A DNA stretch of 64,000 nt from Ascidiaceihabitans sp034111945 (GCA_047626725.1 JBLHSG010000004.1:82078-146077); one strand, 5' to 3'. Positions 9,636 through 18,988 are shown, numbered from the stretch's first letter. Notes: generated by a model from the sequence alone, not told the origin. Made by a program: numbers and translations.

Positions 9636-11252
9636 TCAGGCCTCGGCTTCCTCTTCTGTTTCAGCGTCGTCGTCTTCTACGTCCGCTTCTAGTTCCGTTG
9701 GATCAACCCAACCCAGCATAACGCGGGCGGTCATAATCATTGTTTGTGCGTCTTCCAGCGAAATCTCGAAAGGTTCCAAGCAACCGTCGTCTTTGATGCG
9801 TTCGCCATTTTCTGTGGTCCAACCGCCAGCCAGCTCCCAATCCGCGCAAGTCGCGAAATCTTCGAGCGTCTTAACGTCGTCTTTGGCCAATGCCTCAAGC
9901 ATTTGGGGTGTCAGACCTTCGAATTCAACCAGGCTGTCTTCGACGCCCAGCGCACGTGCCGCATCAAGTGCCGCTTTGTTCGCTGCTTCTAGCACATCGC
10001 GGGCACGGGCCTGCAATTCGCCAGCTGTACCTTCGTCGACACCATCGATGACCAGCAGTTCGCCAACTTCGACGTATGCGACTTCTTCGAGGTTCGTGAA
10101 CCCTTCGGACACCAGCAACTGGGCAAAGAATTCGTCCAGGTCCAAGTTGTCCATGAACAGCTTGGTGCGGGTTTCGAATTCGGCCTGACGACGCGCGGAT
10201 TCGTCAGCTTCGGTCATGATGTCGATATCAAGACCCGTCAGCTGAGACGCCAAGCGCACGTTTTGACCACGACGACCAATTGCCAACGACAACTGTTCTT
10301 CTGGAACAACAACTTCGATTTTTCCGGCTTCTTCGTCCAAAACAACTTTGGACACTTCGGCTGGCTGCAACGCGTTCACGAGGAACGTTGGCTGATCGTC
10401 ATTCCAAGGAATGATGTCGATCTTTTCGCCCTGCAATTCGTTGACCACAGCCTGAACGCGCGATCCACGCATACCAACACAGGCACCGACGGGATCGATC
10501 GAATTGTCATACGAAATCACAGCGATTTTAGCGCGCGAACCCGGGTCACGGGCGACGGCCTTAATCTCAATGATACCATCGTAAATTTCCGGCACTTCCA
10601 TCTTGAACAGCTCGGCCATGAATTCTGGTGCTGTGCGTGACAAAAAGATTTGCGGACCGCGTTGTTCGCGACGCACGTCTTTGATGTAAACGCGGATACG
10701 GTCGTTCGGGCGATATGATTCGCGGCCGATTTTCTCGTTGCGACGCAAGATTGCTTCGCCTGCGCCCACATCGACGATGACGTTGCCGTATTCTTCGCGT
10801 TTGACCAAACCGTTGATGATTGTGCCTGCGCGATCTTTGAATTCTTCGTACTGACGGTCACGCTCGGCTTCGCGGATCTTTTGCAAGATCACTTGTTTGG
10901 CGGACTGTGCAGCGATGCGGCCCATTTCGACTGGCGGTACTTCTTCGCTGAATTGCTGACCAATTTCCGGGTCGGCCATGTATTGCTTGGCTTGCTCTAC
11001 TGTGAATTCAGCTTGGTAGTTTTCCAGCTCGTCTTCGGCAACCACGGTGCGCACGCGGGTGAATGTCGCGCGGCCAGTTTTGCGGTCAATCGCGACGCGA
11101 ATGTCCATTTCCGCGCCGTAGCGGGACTTGGCAGCACGCGCGAGCGACTCTTCCATCGCTTCGATCACCAAACCGGGTTCGATCATCTTTTCGCGAGCAA
11201 CAGCCTCAGCCGTTTGCAGCAGCTCAAGCTGGTTTGCAGAAGTAATAGCCAT
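9636..11252 (-). CDS. nusA: Transcription termination/antitermination protein NusA
   Basis: 538 residues. Binds RNA polymerase and controls pausing, termination and antitermination. Order: N-terminal polymerase-binding domain (about 1-130), S1 domain (about 135-200), two KH domains (about 230-345, including PVGACVGMRGSRVQ and SLAIGRRGQNVRLA), then two helix-hairpin-helix repeats and a strongly acidic tail. The ATG overlaps the rimP stop by one base (TAATG). Confidence 0.98.
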   Translation of the reverse strand: MAITSANQLELLQTAEAVAREKMIEPGLVIEAMEESLARAAKSRYGAEMDIRVAIDRKTGRATFTRVRTVVAEDELENYQAEFTVEQAKQYMADPEIGQQFSEEVPPVEMGRIAAQSAKQVILQKIREAERDRQYEEFKDRAGTIINGLVKREEYGNVIVDVGAGEAILRRNEKIGRESYRPNDRIRVYIKDVRREQRGPQIFLSRTAPEFMAELFKMEVPEIYDGIIEIKAVARDPGSRAKIAVISYDNSIDPVGACVGMRGSRVQAVVNELQGEKIDIIPWNDDQPTFLVNALQPAEVSKVVLDEEAGKIEVVVPEEQLSLAIGRRGQNVRLASQLTGLDIDIMTEADESARRQAEFETRTKLFMDNLDLDEFFAQLLVSEGFTNLEEVAYVEVGELLVIDGVDEGTAGELQARARDVLEAANKAALDAARALGVEDSLVEFEGLTPQMLEALAKDDVKTLEDFATCADWELAGGWTTENGERIKDDGCLEPFEISLEDAQTMIMTARVMLGWVDPTELEADVEDDDAETEEEAEA

Positions 11253-11845
11253 TATTTTTCTCCTTCGCCGGACTCTTCAGTCGGCATCTCTTCGGTCTCT
11301 ATCTCGTCAAACGCGTCTTCGTTTAACGTGCCAGCAGCCTTGCGCTGACGTAACATTTCTTTGATCAACTCGTCGGTCAGGACCAGCTTGGCATCAGACA
11401 ACCAATCGAATTTCAGGCCAATTGTGCCCTCTTCGACGTTTATCAAAACTTCGTCGCCTTCGGTGCCAGCAAGTTCACCTTTGAACCGGCGGCGGCCATC
11501 GACCAATTCGGTCGTTTCGATCTTGGCCTCGTACCCTTCGAAGTTTTCGAAATCTTTCATCCGGGTCAGCGGACGATCAATGCCCGGACTGGACACCTCA
11601 AGCGCGTATTCCTCGGTGATCGGGTCTTCGACGTCCAGGACGGCACCGATTTCATTTGAAATCTTGGCGCAATCATCAACTTCAATCCCGCCTTCAGGCT
11701 TGTCCGCCATCACTTGCAGGATCGCGTTTTTGCCGGTCATCAACCGCACGCGCACCAATTCATAGCCCATGTCTTCGATCACCGGAGTGATGATTTGAGC
11801 CAGTCGTTGGTCAATTGCTGCTTTTGCGATCAGGTCGTTGTTCAT
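11252..11845 (-). CDS. rimP: Ribosome maturation factor RimP
   Basis: 197 residues from the preferred ATG at 11845 (MNNDLIAKAAIDQRLAQ). It assists 30S maturation. The core motif GYELVRVRLM and the VSSPGIDRPL segment are present, and an acidic C-terminal tail extends past the usual domain. An in-frame ATG at 11854 is also possible. Starts further upstream would read through a terminator hairpin (11869-11892), so I reject them. It is first in the operon and overlaps nusA by one base. Confidence 0.93.
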   Translation of the reverse strand: MNNDLIAKAAIDQRLAQIITPVIEDMGYELVRVRLMTGKNAILQVMADKPEGGIEVDDCAKISNEIGAVLDVEDPITEEYALEVSSPGIDRPLTRMKDFENFEGYEAKIETTELVDGRRRFKGELAGTEGDEVLINVEEGTIGLKFDWLSDAKLVLTDELIKEMLRQRKAAGTLNEDAFDEIETEEMPTEESGEGEK

Positions 11846-11868
11846 GATATCCATCTGCCAATACGGCA

Positions 11869-11892
11869 CAAAAAAACGGGCGCGCGGCCCGT
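11869..11892 (-). terminator. Intrinsic terminator upstream of rimP
   Basis: On the leftward strand CGGGCCGCGCGCCCG is followed by seven or more Ts. This should end transcripts of the pip / solute-binding-protein operon just before rimP. Confidence 0.75.
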
Positions 11893-11984
11893 TGTAAAGG
11901 TCGGTGGGCATTGGGTTTGGACCCCATCACCGCGCTGTTAAAAGCCATATACGCAAACCAAGCTGAGTCTGCAAGGCCTATCGG

Positions 11985-12845
11985 TTACGCCATCCACCAG
12001 CGCTGGGTCATGCGCAAATCATCCAACGGCCAAACAGCGCCGACAGATGCCGGAACCCCGATCGTTTTACGCGCGATTTGCTGCGGAGCATAATCAGATG
12101 GCAGCACCTGAAAATCGACGGGATCGGAATAATCATCAAGGACAATAATGTCAGCCACATCAACCAGCGTATCGCGCAATGCCTCGGCGCGCACCGCATC
12201 TGACGGGATTGAAACCAGTTCAACCGTATCGAACCAACCTGCGTCGCCATCCTTGCGATGGGTTGGCATCCGCGTGCCGATAAAATGGCGCCCTGCCTGG
12301 AATTTCTGAACGCGGTACAAGCCCGTCCCGATCCCTGCATCCTGACGCGATTGTTCCAGCGGAAGAACGGCAAACCGTGGATCAGCCAAAACATAGGGCA
12401 AGCTAGGATTTGCAGCAGCCAAGGTCACGTGCAGCGATTGTGCGCCCAGCGCATCTGCCGTGACCACTTTCAGATCCGTGTGATCCAATAGCATCGCGGC
12501 CACATCATCCATCCGCAGCGCGTGACCGTCATGAAACACCACGTCTTTGTGCGTTTCAAACACCCAGCTTAGGCCACCATCCTGCGTCGCCCAACCTGTC
12601 GCGATATCACCACGCAATGTTCCGTCAGCTGCGATTTCAGTCAAAGTTTCGTACACAGCGCCGCGTGCGGCCTGCATGAAAATACCATGCGGTTGCGCCC
12701 ACGAATCCGCGCGATTTGCACCAGACAATGCAGCAACCAATCGCCCACCCCGTTTTGGCGCGGCATATGCCGGAACACCCGTGGCCGCGAACAGCGCAGC
12801 GGCAGCACCCGACGTAAATAATAGGCGGCGATCAAGACGGGTCAT
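11985..12845 (-). CDS. Half-length family-5 extracellular solute-binding protein
   Basis: 286 residues. The N-terminus has a twin-arginine motif (LDRRLLFTSG, residues 4-13), a hydrophobic stretch and a likely cleavage site after AYA. It then reads like the first lobe of peptide/oligopeptide-binding (SBP_bac_5) proteins: GDIATGWATQDGGLSWVFET, then FHDGHALRMDDVAAML. Full-length relatives are usually near 500 residues. Here the middle is missing, but the chain ends in a coherent PLDDLRMTQRWWMA tail with a normal stop, so it looks internally shortened rather than simply cut off. It overlaps the pip stop by four bases (ATGA). No permease or ATPase genes are nearby, so transport is uncertain. Confidence 0.75.
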   Translation of the reverse strand: MTRLDRRLLFTSGAAAALFAATGVPAYAAPKRGGRLVAALSGANRADSWAQPHGIFMQAARGAVYETLTEIAADGTLRGDIATGWATQDGGLSWVFETHKDVVFHDGHALRMDDVAAMLLDHTDLKVVTADALGAQSLHVTLAAANPSLPYVLADPRFAVLPLEQSRQDAGIGTGLYRVQKFQAGRHFIGTRMPTHRKDGDAGWFDTVELVSIPSDAVRAEALRDTLVDVADIIVLDDYSDPVDFQVLPSDYAPQQIARKTIGVPASVGAVWPLDDLRMTQRWWMA

Positions 12846-13813
12846 GTCACCGCAATCCGATCCATTGTCCGCACCAATTCGGCGCTGATGCCCGGTTCGG
12901 ACAGCGCGTGCCCGGCAATGCGGACCATTTTCAGATCACAGTTCGGCCAAACCTGCGCGATGGAATAGGCGGATTCAGGTGGGCAAATCATGTCGTAACG
13001 CCCCTGCACAATTGTACCGGGAATGTGCGCAATTCGATCCATGTTGGCAAGGATCTGACCATCAAATTCAAGGAAACCCGCGTTAGTGAAATAGTGGTTT
13101 TCCAAACGCGCAAAGGCACGCGCATATTCGCCCGGGGCCTCGCCGCTGTTGCCATTCGAATGGATCGAGGCAAGCGCATTTTCCCACGCCGACCACGCCT
13201 TGGCGTAGCGGGTTTCAAGCTGCATATCGCCAGAAAATAACCGACGATGATAGGCACCGATCATATCATCGCGTTCGTCCTCAGGCACCAATGCTACAAA
13301 TCGCGCCCATGTTTCAGGCCAGAATTTCCCTGCGCCACCACCATAGAACCAGTCCAGTTCCACTTGGGTCATCAGGAACACGCCGCGCAGCACCAAATGT
13401 GTCGTCCGTTCGGGATGCGTTTGGCCGTAAATCAACGACAACGTCGCGCCCCAACTGCCGCCAAACACGATCCACGCATCAATTTCCAGCGCATGACGAA
13501 TCGCTTCGATATCAGCAACCAAATGCCACGTGGTATTATCGGACACGGTCGCATGGGGGCGCGAGCGGCCACAGCCACGTTGGTCAAACAGAATAACGCG
13601 GTACACGGACGGGTCAAAATAACGGCGCATCGATGGGCTACATCCACCGCCCGGCCCGCCATGCAACACAACTACGGGTATCCCTTTGGGATTGCCGCAT
13701 TGCTCGACATAAATGCGATGGCCTTGGCCAACATCCATCATCCGCTGATCGAAAGGGTCAATCGGTGGGTACAGATATTGCACTGCGCGCTTTTGATCCG
13801 TGTGTTTGTCCAT
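12842..13813 (-). CDS. pip: Proline iminopeptidase (alpha/beta hydrolase)
   Basis: 323 residues from ATG 13813. Releases N-terminal proline from peptides. It shows the S33-family features: oxyanion motif HGGPGGG (51-57), FDQRGCGRS (76-84), nucleophile Ser120 in GGSWG, the catalytic Asp region GRYDMICPP and the His in GHALSEPG near the C-terminus. The longer upstream frame reaching 13861 has no signal or family similarity. It is coupled by a four-base overlap to the downstream solute-binding protein, which hints at peptide scavenging. Confidence 0.93.
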   Translation of the reverse strand: MDKHTDQKRAVQYLYPPIDPFDQRMMDVGQGHRIYVEQCGNPKGIPVVVLHGGPGGGCSPSMRRYFDPSVYRVILFDQRGCGRSRPHATVSDNTTWHLVADIEAIRHALEIDAWIVFGGSWGATLSLIYGQTHPERTTHLVLRGVFLMTQVELDWFYGGGAGKFWPETWARFVALVPEDERDDMIGAYHRRLFSGDMQLETRYAKAWSAWENALASIHSNGNSGEAPGEYARAFARLENHYFTNAGFLEFDGQILANMDRIAHIPGTIVQGRYDMICPPESAYSIAQVWPNCDLKMVRIAGHALSEPGISAELVRTMDRIAVT

Positions 13814-13862
13814 TACCGCCCTATATAAGCATGAAGCAGCACAACACCATACGGAGATCACA

Positions 13863-14612
13863 ATGCAAACGCATCAAACCACAGTTGATCCGGCAGAAAT
13901 CGCCAAATTCGAAGCCATGGCAGCCGAATGGTGGGATCCCAACGGGAAATTCAAACCGCTGCATATGCTAAACCCCTGCCGTTTGGATTATATCACATCG
14001 CAAATCGCAGGTGAATATGACCGCGACATGAAACAGCCAATGCCGTTTGCGGGGCTCCGCATCTTGGATATTGGTTGCGGCGGCGGATTGTTGTCTGAAC
14101 CGATGGCGCGTCTTGGGGCCACTGTTGTTGGCGTGGACGCAGCCGAACGTAACATTCCAGTTGCTCAAGCACATGCCGCGCAATCTGAATTAGATATCGA
14201 TTACCGGTTCACCACAGCCGAAGCGATGGCTGCCGCAGGTGAACAATTTGATGTCGTCATGAATATGGAAGTCGTCGAACACGTCGCCGACCCGCTGGCC
14301 TATATGACAGCCTGCCAATTGTTGCTGAAACCCGGTGGCTTGCATGTCTGTTCCACAATCAACCGCAATCCAAAATCGTTTATGTTTGCGATTGTGGGCG
14401 CTGAACACGTGATGCGCTGGTTGCCCAAGGGCACGCACGAATGGAACAAATTCATCACGCCGGACGAGCTGTTCGAACTGCACAAACAGTCAGGGATGGA
14501 ACCGGTGGATCGCCAAGGATTTGTGTTCAATCCAATCACTTGGGGTTGGAAACTGTCTGATCGCGATCTGAGCGTGAATTATGTTACCGCCAGCATCAAG
14601 CCCAGCGCCTAA
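13863..14612 (+). CDS. ubiG: Ubiquinone biosynthesis O-methyltransferase UbiG
   Basis: 249 residues from ATG 13863, with GGAG upstream. SAM-dependent methyltransferase that performs both O-methylations of ubiquinone synthesis. Motif I is RILDIGCGGG (about 66-75). The family-specific N-terminus (KFEAMAAEWWDPNGKFKPLH) and FDVVMNMEVVEHV are present. It is divergent from pip across 49 bases. Its TAA overlaps the stop of the converging MarR gene by four bases. Confidence 0.96.
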   Translation: MQTHQTTVDPAEIAKFEAMAAEWWDPNGKFKPLHMLNPCRLDYITSQIAGEYDRDMKQPMPFAGLRILDIGCGGGLLSEPMARLGATVVGVDAAERNIPVAQAHAAQSELDIDYRFTTAEAMAAAGEQFDVVMNMEVVEHVADPLAYMTACQLLLKPGGLHVCSTINRNPKSFMFAIVGAEHVMRWLPKGTHEWNKFITPDELFELHKQSGMEPVDRQGFVFNPITWGWKLSDRDLSVNYVTASIKPSA

Positions 14613-15040
14613 AGCTGTTTACGCAACTCGCGCAGGATCGGCAGGGTCGCTTTGACGCGATCCTCGCCCAACTGTTCGATCACCTGATTGATCATCGGGG
14701 CAATCGCACTTAGCGCCTGTTCACGCGCGGCTTTACCCGACGGGCTGATCGCAACCATCTTGCGACGCGCATCATCCCAATCGGGGCGCACGTGGATGTA
14801 ACCCGCCCACTCCAGCTTGCTTAGCGTGTTGGTCATTGCGCCGCGTGTTACGTTAAATGTCTCGGCCAATTGCGCCGGCGTGCGTTCGCCATTGTGCCAA
14901 TCCAGATTGTTCAGAACCGAAAAATGCGAAATTTCCATGCCTTTGGGCAACACACGACTTAGCCGGTTGCGAACCGTTTGGTCCGCCGCCAAAATCTCGC
15001 CGAACAGCGAAATTGCTAGGGCATTTTTGTCGCTACTCAT
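14609..15040 (-). CDS. MarR-family transcriptional regulator
   Basis: 143 residues. Winged-helix pattern: RTPAQLAETFNVTRGAMTNTLSKLEWAGYIHV (recognition helix region about 55-85), then DDARRKMVAISPSGKAA, the typical MarR wing. Probably a dimeric repressor responding to a small molecule; the ligand cannot be told from sequence. It starts 15 bases after the nitrilase-fold gene, so it may be co-transcribed with grxC and that hydrolase. Confidence 0.9.
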   Translation of the reverse strand: MSSDKNALAISLFGEILAADQTVRNRLSRVLPKGMEISHFSVLNNLDWHNGERTPAQLAETFNVTRGAMTNTLSKLEWAGYIHVRPDWDDARRKMVAISPSGKAAREQALSAIAPMINQVIEQLGEDRVKATLPILRELRKQL

Positions 15041-15055
15041 TTTGCGCGCCGCTGT

Positions 15056-15886
15056 TTACGGGGCCTCAAAGGATTGCGCATTGTGCAAAGCCGGAACTTT
15101 GCGTCGCGCATCGGCCACGTTTTCCATATCCATTTCAAACGCATAAACGCCAGCATCTGCGCCTGCGTCAAGGATAACCTCACCCCAAGGGGCCACAACC
15201 AGCGAATGGCCATAGGTGCTGCGCGGCTTTGCGCCACTGGATGCGTGCAGGCCGGTTTGGGCTGGCGCGATCACGTAACACCCCGTTTCGATGGCACGCG
15301 CACGCAACAATGAATGCCAATGCGCCGCGCCAGTAACGGGTGAAAACGCGGCTGGATATGTCAGAATTTGCGCGCCCGCCTGGGCCAACGCATTGGACAA
15401 CAGCGGGAACCGCATATCGTAGCAAATAGCCATACCGATCGCCGCAAACGGGGTTTCAGCCACAACAGCTTTGGTTCCAGCGCGGTAACCTGAGGATTCC
15501 TGAAATGTCTCGGTTTCGGAAATCTGAACATCGAACATGTGGATTTTATCGTAGTGCGCAATGATTTCGCCCTGCGGATCAATCAAGAACGACCTGTTGG
15601 CAAACCGCCCATCTGCGTCATCGGTTTTTAACGCCAACGATCCGATCAACAGCCAGATCCCGTGCTTTTTGGCCGCGATGCACAAAGCGGCCAAGGTTTG
15701 ATCCTGACCTTGATGCTGCAAAACGCTTTGTTGATAGGATCGGCTGGTCGACACGCAATTCGTGACCTCAGGGGTCAAAACGAACTGCGCGCCGGTCGCG
15801 ACTGCATCGTCCAAATAGGCCAGCGTCTGAATCAAATTCTGCGCCGGATCATCCGAGACGTTTAACTGCAGCAACGCTGCTTTCAT
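15056..15886 (-). CDS. Nitrilase-superfamily carbon-nitrogen hydrolase
   Basis: 276 residues. The catalytic triad is visible: Glu40 (LTPEVTN), Lys114 (HYDKIHMFDV) and Cys155 (AICYDMRFP). KIHMFDV and CYDMRFP resemble Nit1/Nit2-type amidases that hydrolyse deaminated glutathione or omega-amides. The adjacent glutaredoxin gene, overlapped by four bases, fits a glutathione-related role, but the substrate is inference. Confidence 0.9.
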   Translation of the reverse strand: MKAALLQLNVSDDPAQNLIQTLAYLDDAVATGAQFVLTPEVTNCVSTSRSYQQSVLQHQGQDQTLAALCIAAKKHGIWLLIGSLALKTDDADGRFANRSFLIDPQGEIIAHYDKIHMFDVQISETETFQESSGYRAGTKAVVAETPFAAIGMAICYDMRFPLLSNALAQAGAQILTYPAAFSPVTGAAHWHSLLRARAIETGCYVIAPAQTGLHASSGAKPRSTYGHSLVVAPWGEVILDAGADAGVYAFEMDMENVADARRKVPALHNAQSFEAP

Positions 15887-16143
15887 TGCAAAGCTAACAT
15901 TTTGTCCAACATGCCAGCGCGTTCCAACGCGTGCAGTTCATCGCAGCCACCAATGTGTTCACCACCGATAAAAATTTGCGGCACACTGCGGCCACCTTGG
16001 GCGCGCTGGATCATTTCTGCTTTTTTCTCTGGCTGCGCCAAAACATCGGTTTCTTCGAATTCGATGTTTTTTTGGGTCAGCAATCGTTTGGCAGCGTGGC
16101 AGTATCCGCACAGCGGCGAGGTGTAAATTTCGACCTTATTCAT
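15883..16143 (-). CDS. grxC: Glutaredoxin 3
   Basis: 86 residues, a single thioredoxin-fold domain. Dithiol active site CGYC (12-15), cis-proline segment RSVPQIFIGG and GGCDELHAL glutathione-binding helix. Reduces disulfides and glutathionylated proteins using glutathione. Its stop overlaps the start of the nitrilase-fold hydrolase (ATGA). Confidence 0.96.
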   Translation of the reverse strand: MNKVEIYTSPLCGYCHAAKRLLTQKNIEFEETDVLAQPEKKAEMIQRAQGGRSVPQIFIGGEHIGGCDELHALERAGMLDKMLALQ

Positions 16144-16179
16144 GGGTCATATCCTTCGTGAGAAATCGTTAATCGGAAC

Positions 16180-16911
16180 CTAAGTGTCTTTGGCCACTCG
16201 CGCCAGTGTAACGACGCAAACGTGACTTGCACCTGCTAAGTGACAGGCTTCGGTCGCCGCGGCCAAAGTCGCGCCTGATGTCATAACATCATCTACCAGC
16301 AAAACAGGCCGCCCTGCCATCTTATGTTTACGCCTTGGGTGGGGGCGAATTGCGTCCTTTAGCGCAGTAAAACGGGCATCGCGGCCCAAACCATCCAATG
16401 AAACAGTGCGTTGCGGCCGGATCAGCAAATCAGGGCAACATTCCAGATCAACCTGTTTGGCCAAGGCCTGCGCCAGCAAAGTTGATTGATTATAGCGTCG
16501 TTTCAACAATCGCGTCCAATGCAACGGCACCGGCGCGATCAACATATGAGGCTGCAAAATGTCCCTGACCGCGGCCGCCATCCACAACGCAGCAGGACGC
16601 ACAACATCGTGACGATCCCCATGTTTCAGGCCCAACACCAACTTGCGCCCGTTGTCTTTGTACAAAACCGCAGACCGCCCATGCGCCCAGGGCCGCGCAA
16701 CCGTCATACATTCATCGCAATGCGCCATCGCGCCGGGATCATCGCCAAGCAATGGCACCCCACACGCATCACAAATCGTTGATCCGATAAATTGCGTATC
16801 GCGCCAGCACGGTCCGCACAGGCCAAAATCGCTGTCTACCGTGGCAGAACAGGTCAGGCAGCGCGGCGGGTACACAAGGCGAAGTGCGGTTTGTAATGTG
16901 CTCACTGCCAT
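16180..16911 (-). CDS. comF: ComF-family phosphoribosyltransferase-like protein
   Basis: 243 residues from ATG 16909-16911. The N-terminus has paired cysteines (C18, C21, C32, C35, and a second set near 47-68) forming the ComF zinc region. The C-terminus carries a type I PRTase PRPP loop VLLVDDVMTSGATL. ComF homologues are needed for natural transformation in some bacteria; here that role is only inferred. In-frame ATGs upstream would overlap the divergent methyltransferase gene, so the internal start is preferred. Confidence 0.9.
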   Translation of the reverse strand: MAVSTLQTALRLVYPPRCLTCSATVDSDFGLCGPCWRDTQFIGSTICDACGVPLLGDDPGAMAHCDECMTVARPWAHGRSAVLYKDNGRKLVLGLKHGDRHDVVRPAALWMAAAVRDILQPHMLIAPVPLHWTRLLKRRYNQSTLLAQALAKQVDLECCPDLLIRPQRTVSLDGLGRDARFTALKDAIRPHPRRKHKMAGRPVLLVDDVMTSGATLAAATEACHLAGASHVCVVTLARVAKDT

Positions 16912-16926
16912 TCTATCTGTCCCCCT

Positions 16927-17745
16927 ATGTCCACGCATCAAACCCTTACTGATTCGATTGCCCTTGCCGCGCATCGCGCCCGCGCCAATTCGGACGACCT
17001 GTTTTTACACGTCGCCGCATTCGATGAACTGCAAGATCGCCTACAAAGTGTTAACAGAACCTTTACAGCGCCAGCTGTCGTCAATGGGCACCCCGAATTT
17101 TGGGGTCGCCAGATGCCAAATGCACGCTGCGTTCCTGACACTGAAACCCTCGCCATTGACCAAAACGCGCATGATCTGGTGATCCACGCGATGTCGCTGC
17201 ACTGGGCGAATGATCCGGTCGGGCAAATCATTCAATGCAAGCGTGCCCTGCGCGCCGACGGCCTATTTCTGGCGGTTTGTTTTGGCGGTGAAACCTTGCA
17301 TGAACTGCGCGCCTGTTTGGGTCAGGCGGAAATTGAAATTATGGGCGGCCTGTCACCTCGCATCGCCCCCATGGCGGAACTGCGCGATATGGGTGGTTTG
17401 CTGCAACGCGCGGGCCTTGCCTTACCGGTGGCTGATGTGACCAATTTTAACGTCACCTTTCGCGATATCTGGCATTTGATGCATGATTTGCGAGGAATGG
17501 GTGAGACAAATGCGCTCAGGTCCCGATTGCAGAAACCCACGTCGCGCAAGGTATTCGAGCGGGCAAATGCACTGTATTGTGAAACATTTCCAGCCGCTGG
17601 TGGCGGGATCACAGCGACGTTTGACCTATTGTTTCTAGCTGGTTGGGCGCCGGATGATAGTCAACCTAAACCACTTCGCCCCGGGTCTGCTGCACAACGG
17701 CTGGCGGATGCCTTGGATACGCAGGAAAACCCGCTAACTGACTGA
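16927..17745 (+). CDS. SAM-dependent methyltransferase-fold protein, NDUFAF5/BioC-like
   Basis: 272 residues. The Rossmann-type region includes HDLVIHAMSLHWANDPVGQI and LRADGLFLAVCFGGETLHEL, which match the NDUFAF5 branch that in mitochondria modifies a complex I subunit. BioC is the other close family. The usual glycine-rich SAM motif I is weak, as in that branch. It is divergent from comF with only 15 bases between start codons and no clear Shine-Dalgarno, so the mRNA may be leaderless. Confidence 0.8.
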   Translation: MSTHQTLTDSIALAAHRARANSDDLFLHVAAFDELQDRLQSVNRTFTAPAVVNGHPEFWGRQMPNARCVPDTETLAIDQNAHDLVIHAMSLHWANDPVGQIIQCKRALRADGLFLAVCFGGETLHELRACLGQAEIEIMGGLSPRIAPMAELRDMGGLLQRAGLALPVADVTNFNVTFRDIWHLMHDLRGMGETNALRSRLQKPTSRKVFERANALYCETFPAAGGGITATFDLLFLAGWAPDDSQPKPLRPGSAAQRLADALDTQENPLTD

Positions 17746-17825
17746 CCTCAGATTGACCTGCGGACAAAAGCGTTTATCTGCACTACAAAGACGCCGCATT
17801 GGCACACTGAATTGGAACGATACTC

Positions 17826-18887
17826 ATGTTGGACGCCACCCAAAACGCCGCCTGCCCTGCGCACGCAGAGCCGGACCACCCCAAGGTCAAAGCACCCAAG
17901 GTCGGAATTTTGCTAAGCAACCTCGGGACTCCGGACAATTACGATTATTGGTCGATGCGCCGCTATCTGAACGAATTCCTGTCTGACCGTCGTGTCATCG
18001 ACTACAGCCCATGGCTTTGGCAGCCATTGTTGCAGCTGGTTATCCTGACAAAACGCCCGTTTTCGTCTGGTGCCGCGTATCAATCAATCTGGAACGAAGT
18101 CGACGGCGAAAGCCCGTTGATGACGATCACCAAAGCACAGACAGCAAAAATCAAAATCGCGATGCAAGAACGCTACGGCGACGACGTGATCGTCGATTTC
18201 TGCATGCGGTATGGCAACCCATCGACCAAATCAAAAGTACGCGCGCTGACCGAAGCAGGCTGTCAGAAAATCTTGTTCTTTCCGCTGTATCCGCACTACG
18301 CGGGGGCCACATCAGCGACAGCAAATGACGAATTTTTTCGCTCGCTGATGGCTGAAAAATGGCAACCAATTGCGCGCACGATCAAGCCCTATTTCGATGA
18401 TCCTGCCTATATCGATTCCCTCGCGCAATCGATCGAACGGGCCTATGCCGATCTGGAAACGCGCCCCGATATTCTGGTGTGTTCCTACCACGGCGTGCCA
18501 ATCCGCTACCTGATGGAGGGCGACCCCTATCATTGCCAATGCCAGAAAACGACGCGCCTGCTAAAGGAACGTCTGGGCTGGGAAGACACCGAAATCAAAA
18601 CCACCTTCCAGTCCAAATTCGGACCCGAAGAATGGCTACAGCCCTACACCGTCGAAGAAGTCGCGCGTTTGGCTGAAGCTGGCAAAAAGAACATCGCAGT
18701 CTGCGCCCCGGCATTTTCAGCCGACTGCATCGAGACGCTTGAGGAAATCAACGAAGAGATTTTTGAAAGCTTTGAGCACGCTGGTGGCGAGAAATTCACC
18801 TATATTCCATGCCTTAACGATGATGATTCGCACATTGCAGCGCTAAGCGGCATCATCGAACGCAACTTGGCTGGCTGGTTGGACTAA
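17826..18887 (+). CDS. hemH: Ferrochelatase
   Basis: 353 residues. Inserts Fe2+ into protoporphyrin IX, the last step of protoheme synthesis. Signature segments: KVGILLSNLGTPDNYDYWSM, LSDRRVIDYSPWLWQPLL, then YHGVPIRYLMEGDPYHCQCQ with the conserved active-site His, and QSKFGPEEWLQPYT. The roughly 20-residue extension before KVGILL is common in alphaproteobacteria. HemJ and HemW are also encoded in the window (52.6 and 44.5 kb). It is followed by a strong bidirectional terminator. Confidence 0.97.
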   Translation: MLDATQNAACPAHAEPDHPKVKAPKVGILLSNLGTPDNYDYWSMRRYLNEFLSDRRVIDYSPWLWQPLLQLVILTKRPFSSGAAYQSIWNEVDGESPLMTITKAQTAKIKIAMQERYGDDVIVDFCMRYGNPSTKSKVRALTEAGCQKILFFPLYPHYAGATSATANDEFFRSLMAEKWQPIARTIKPYFDDPAYIDSLAQSIERAYADLETRPDILVCSYHGVPIRYLMEGDPYHCQCQKTTRLLKERLGWEDTEIKTTFQSKFGPEEWLQPYTVEEVARLAEAGKKNIAVCAPAFSADCIETLEEINEEIFESFEHAGGEKFTYIPCLNDDDSHIAALSGIIERNLAGWLD

Positions 18888-18935
18888 GCCCTTCGGGCCG
18901 ACACATCGCGATATCTAAAATTTGGATTAGACATG

Positions 18936-18969
18936 AAAAAAGGCGGCGCTTAACAGCACCGCCTTTTTA
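18936..18969. terminator. Bidirectional terminator between hemH and the 59-residue peptide gene
   Basis: AAAAAAGGCGG pairs with CCGCCTTTTT around an 11-12 base loop. It has an A-run before and a T-run after, so it can end transcription from both converging genes. Confidence 0.88.
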
Positions 18970-18988
18970 AATTTTTCTAAGCGTTAGC

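Noticed and set aside
11900..11945. Leftward GGGGTCCAAACCC resembling a tRNA T-arm just upstream of rimP, where some bacteria carry an initiator tRNA gene
   Set aside because: No acceptor, D-arm or anticodon stem could be assembled around it.
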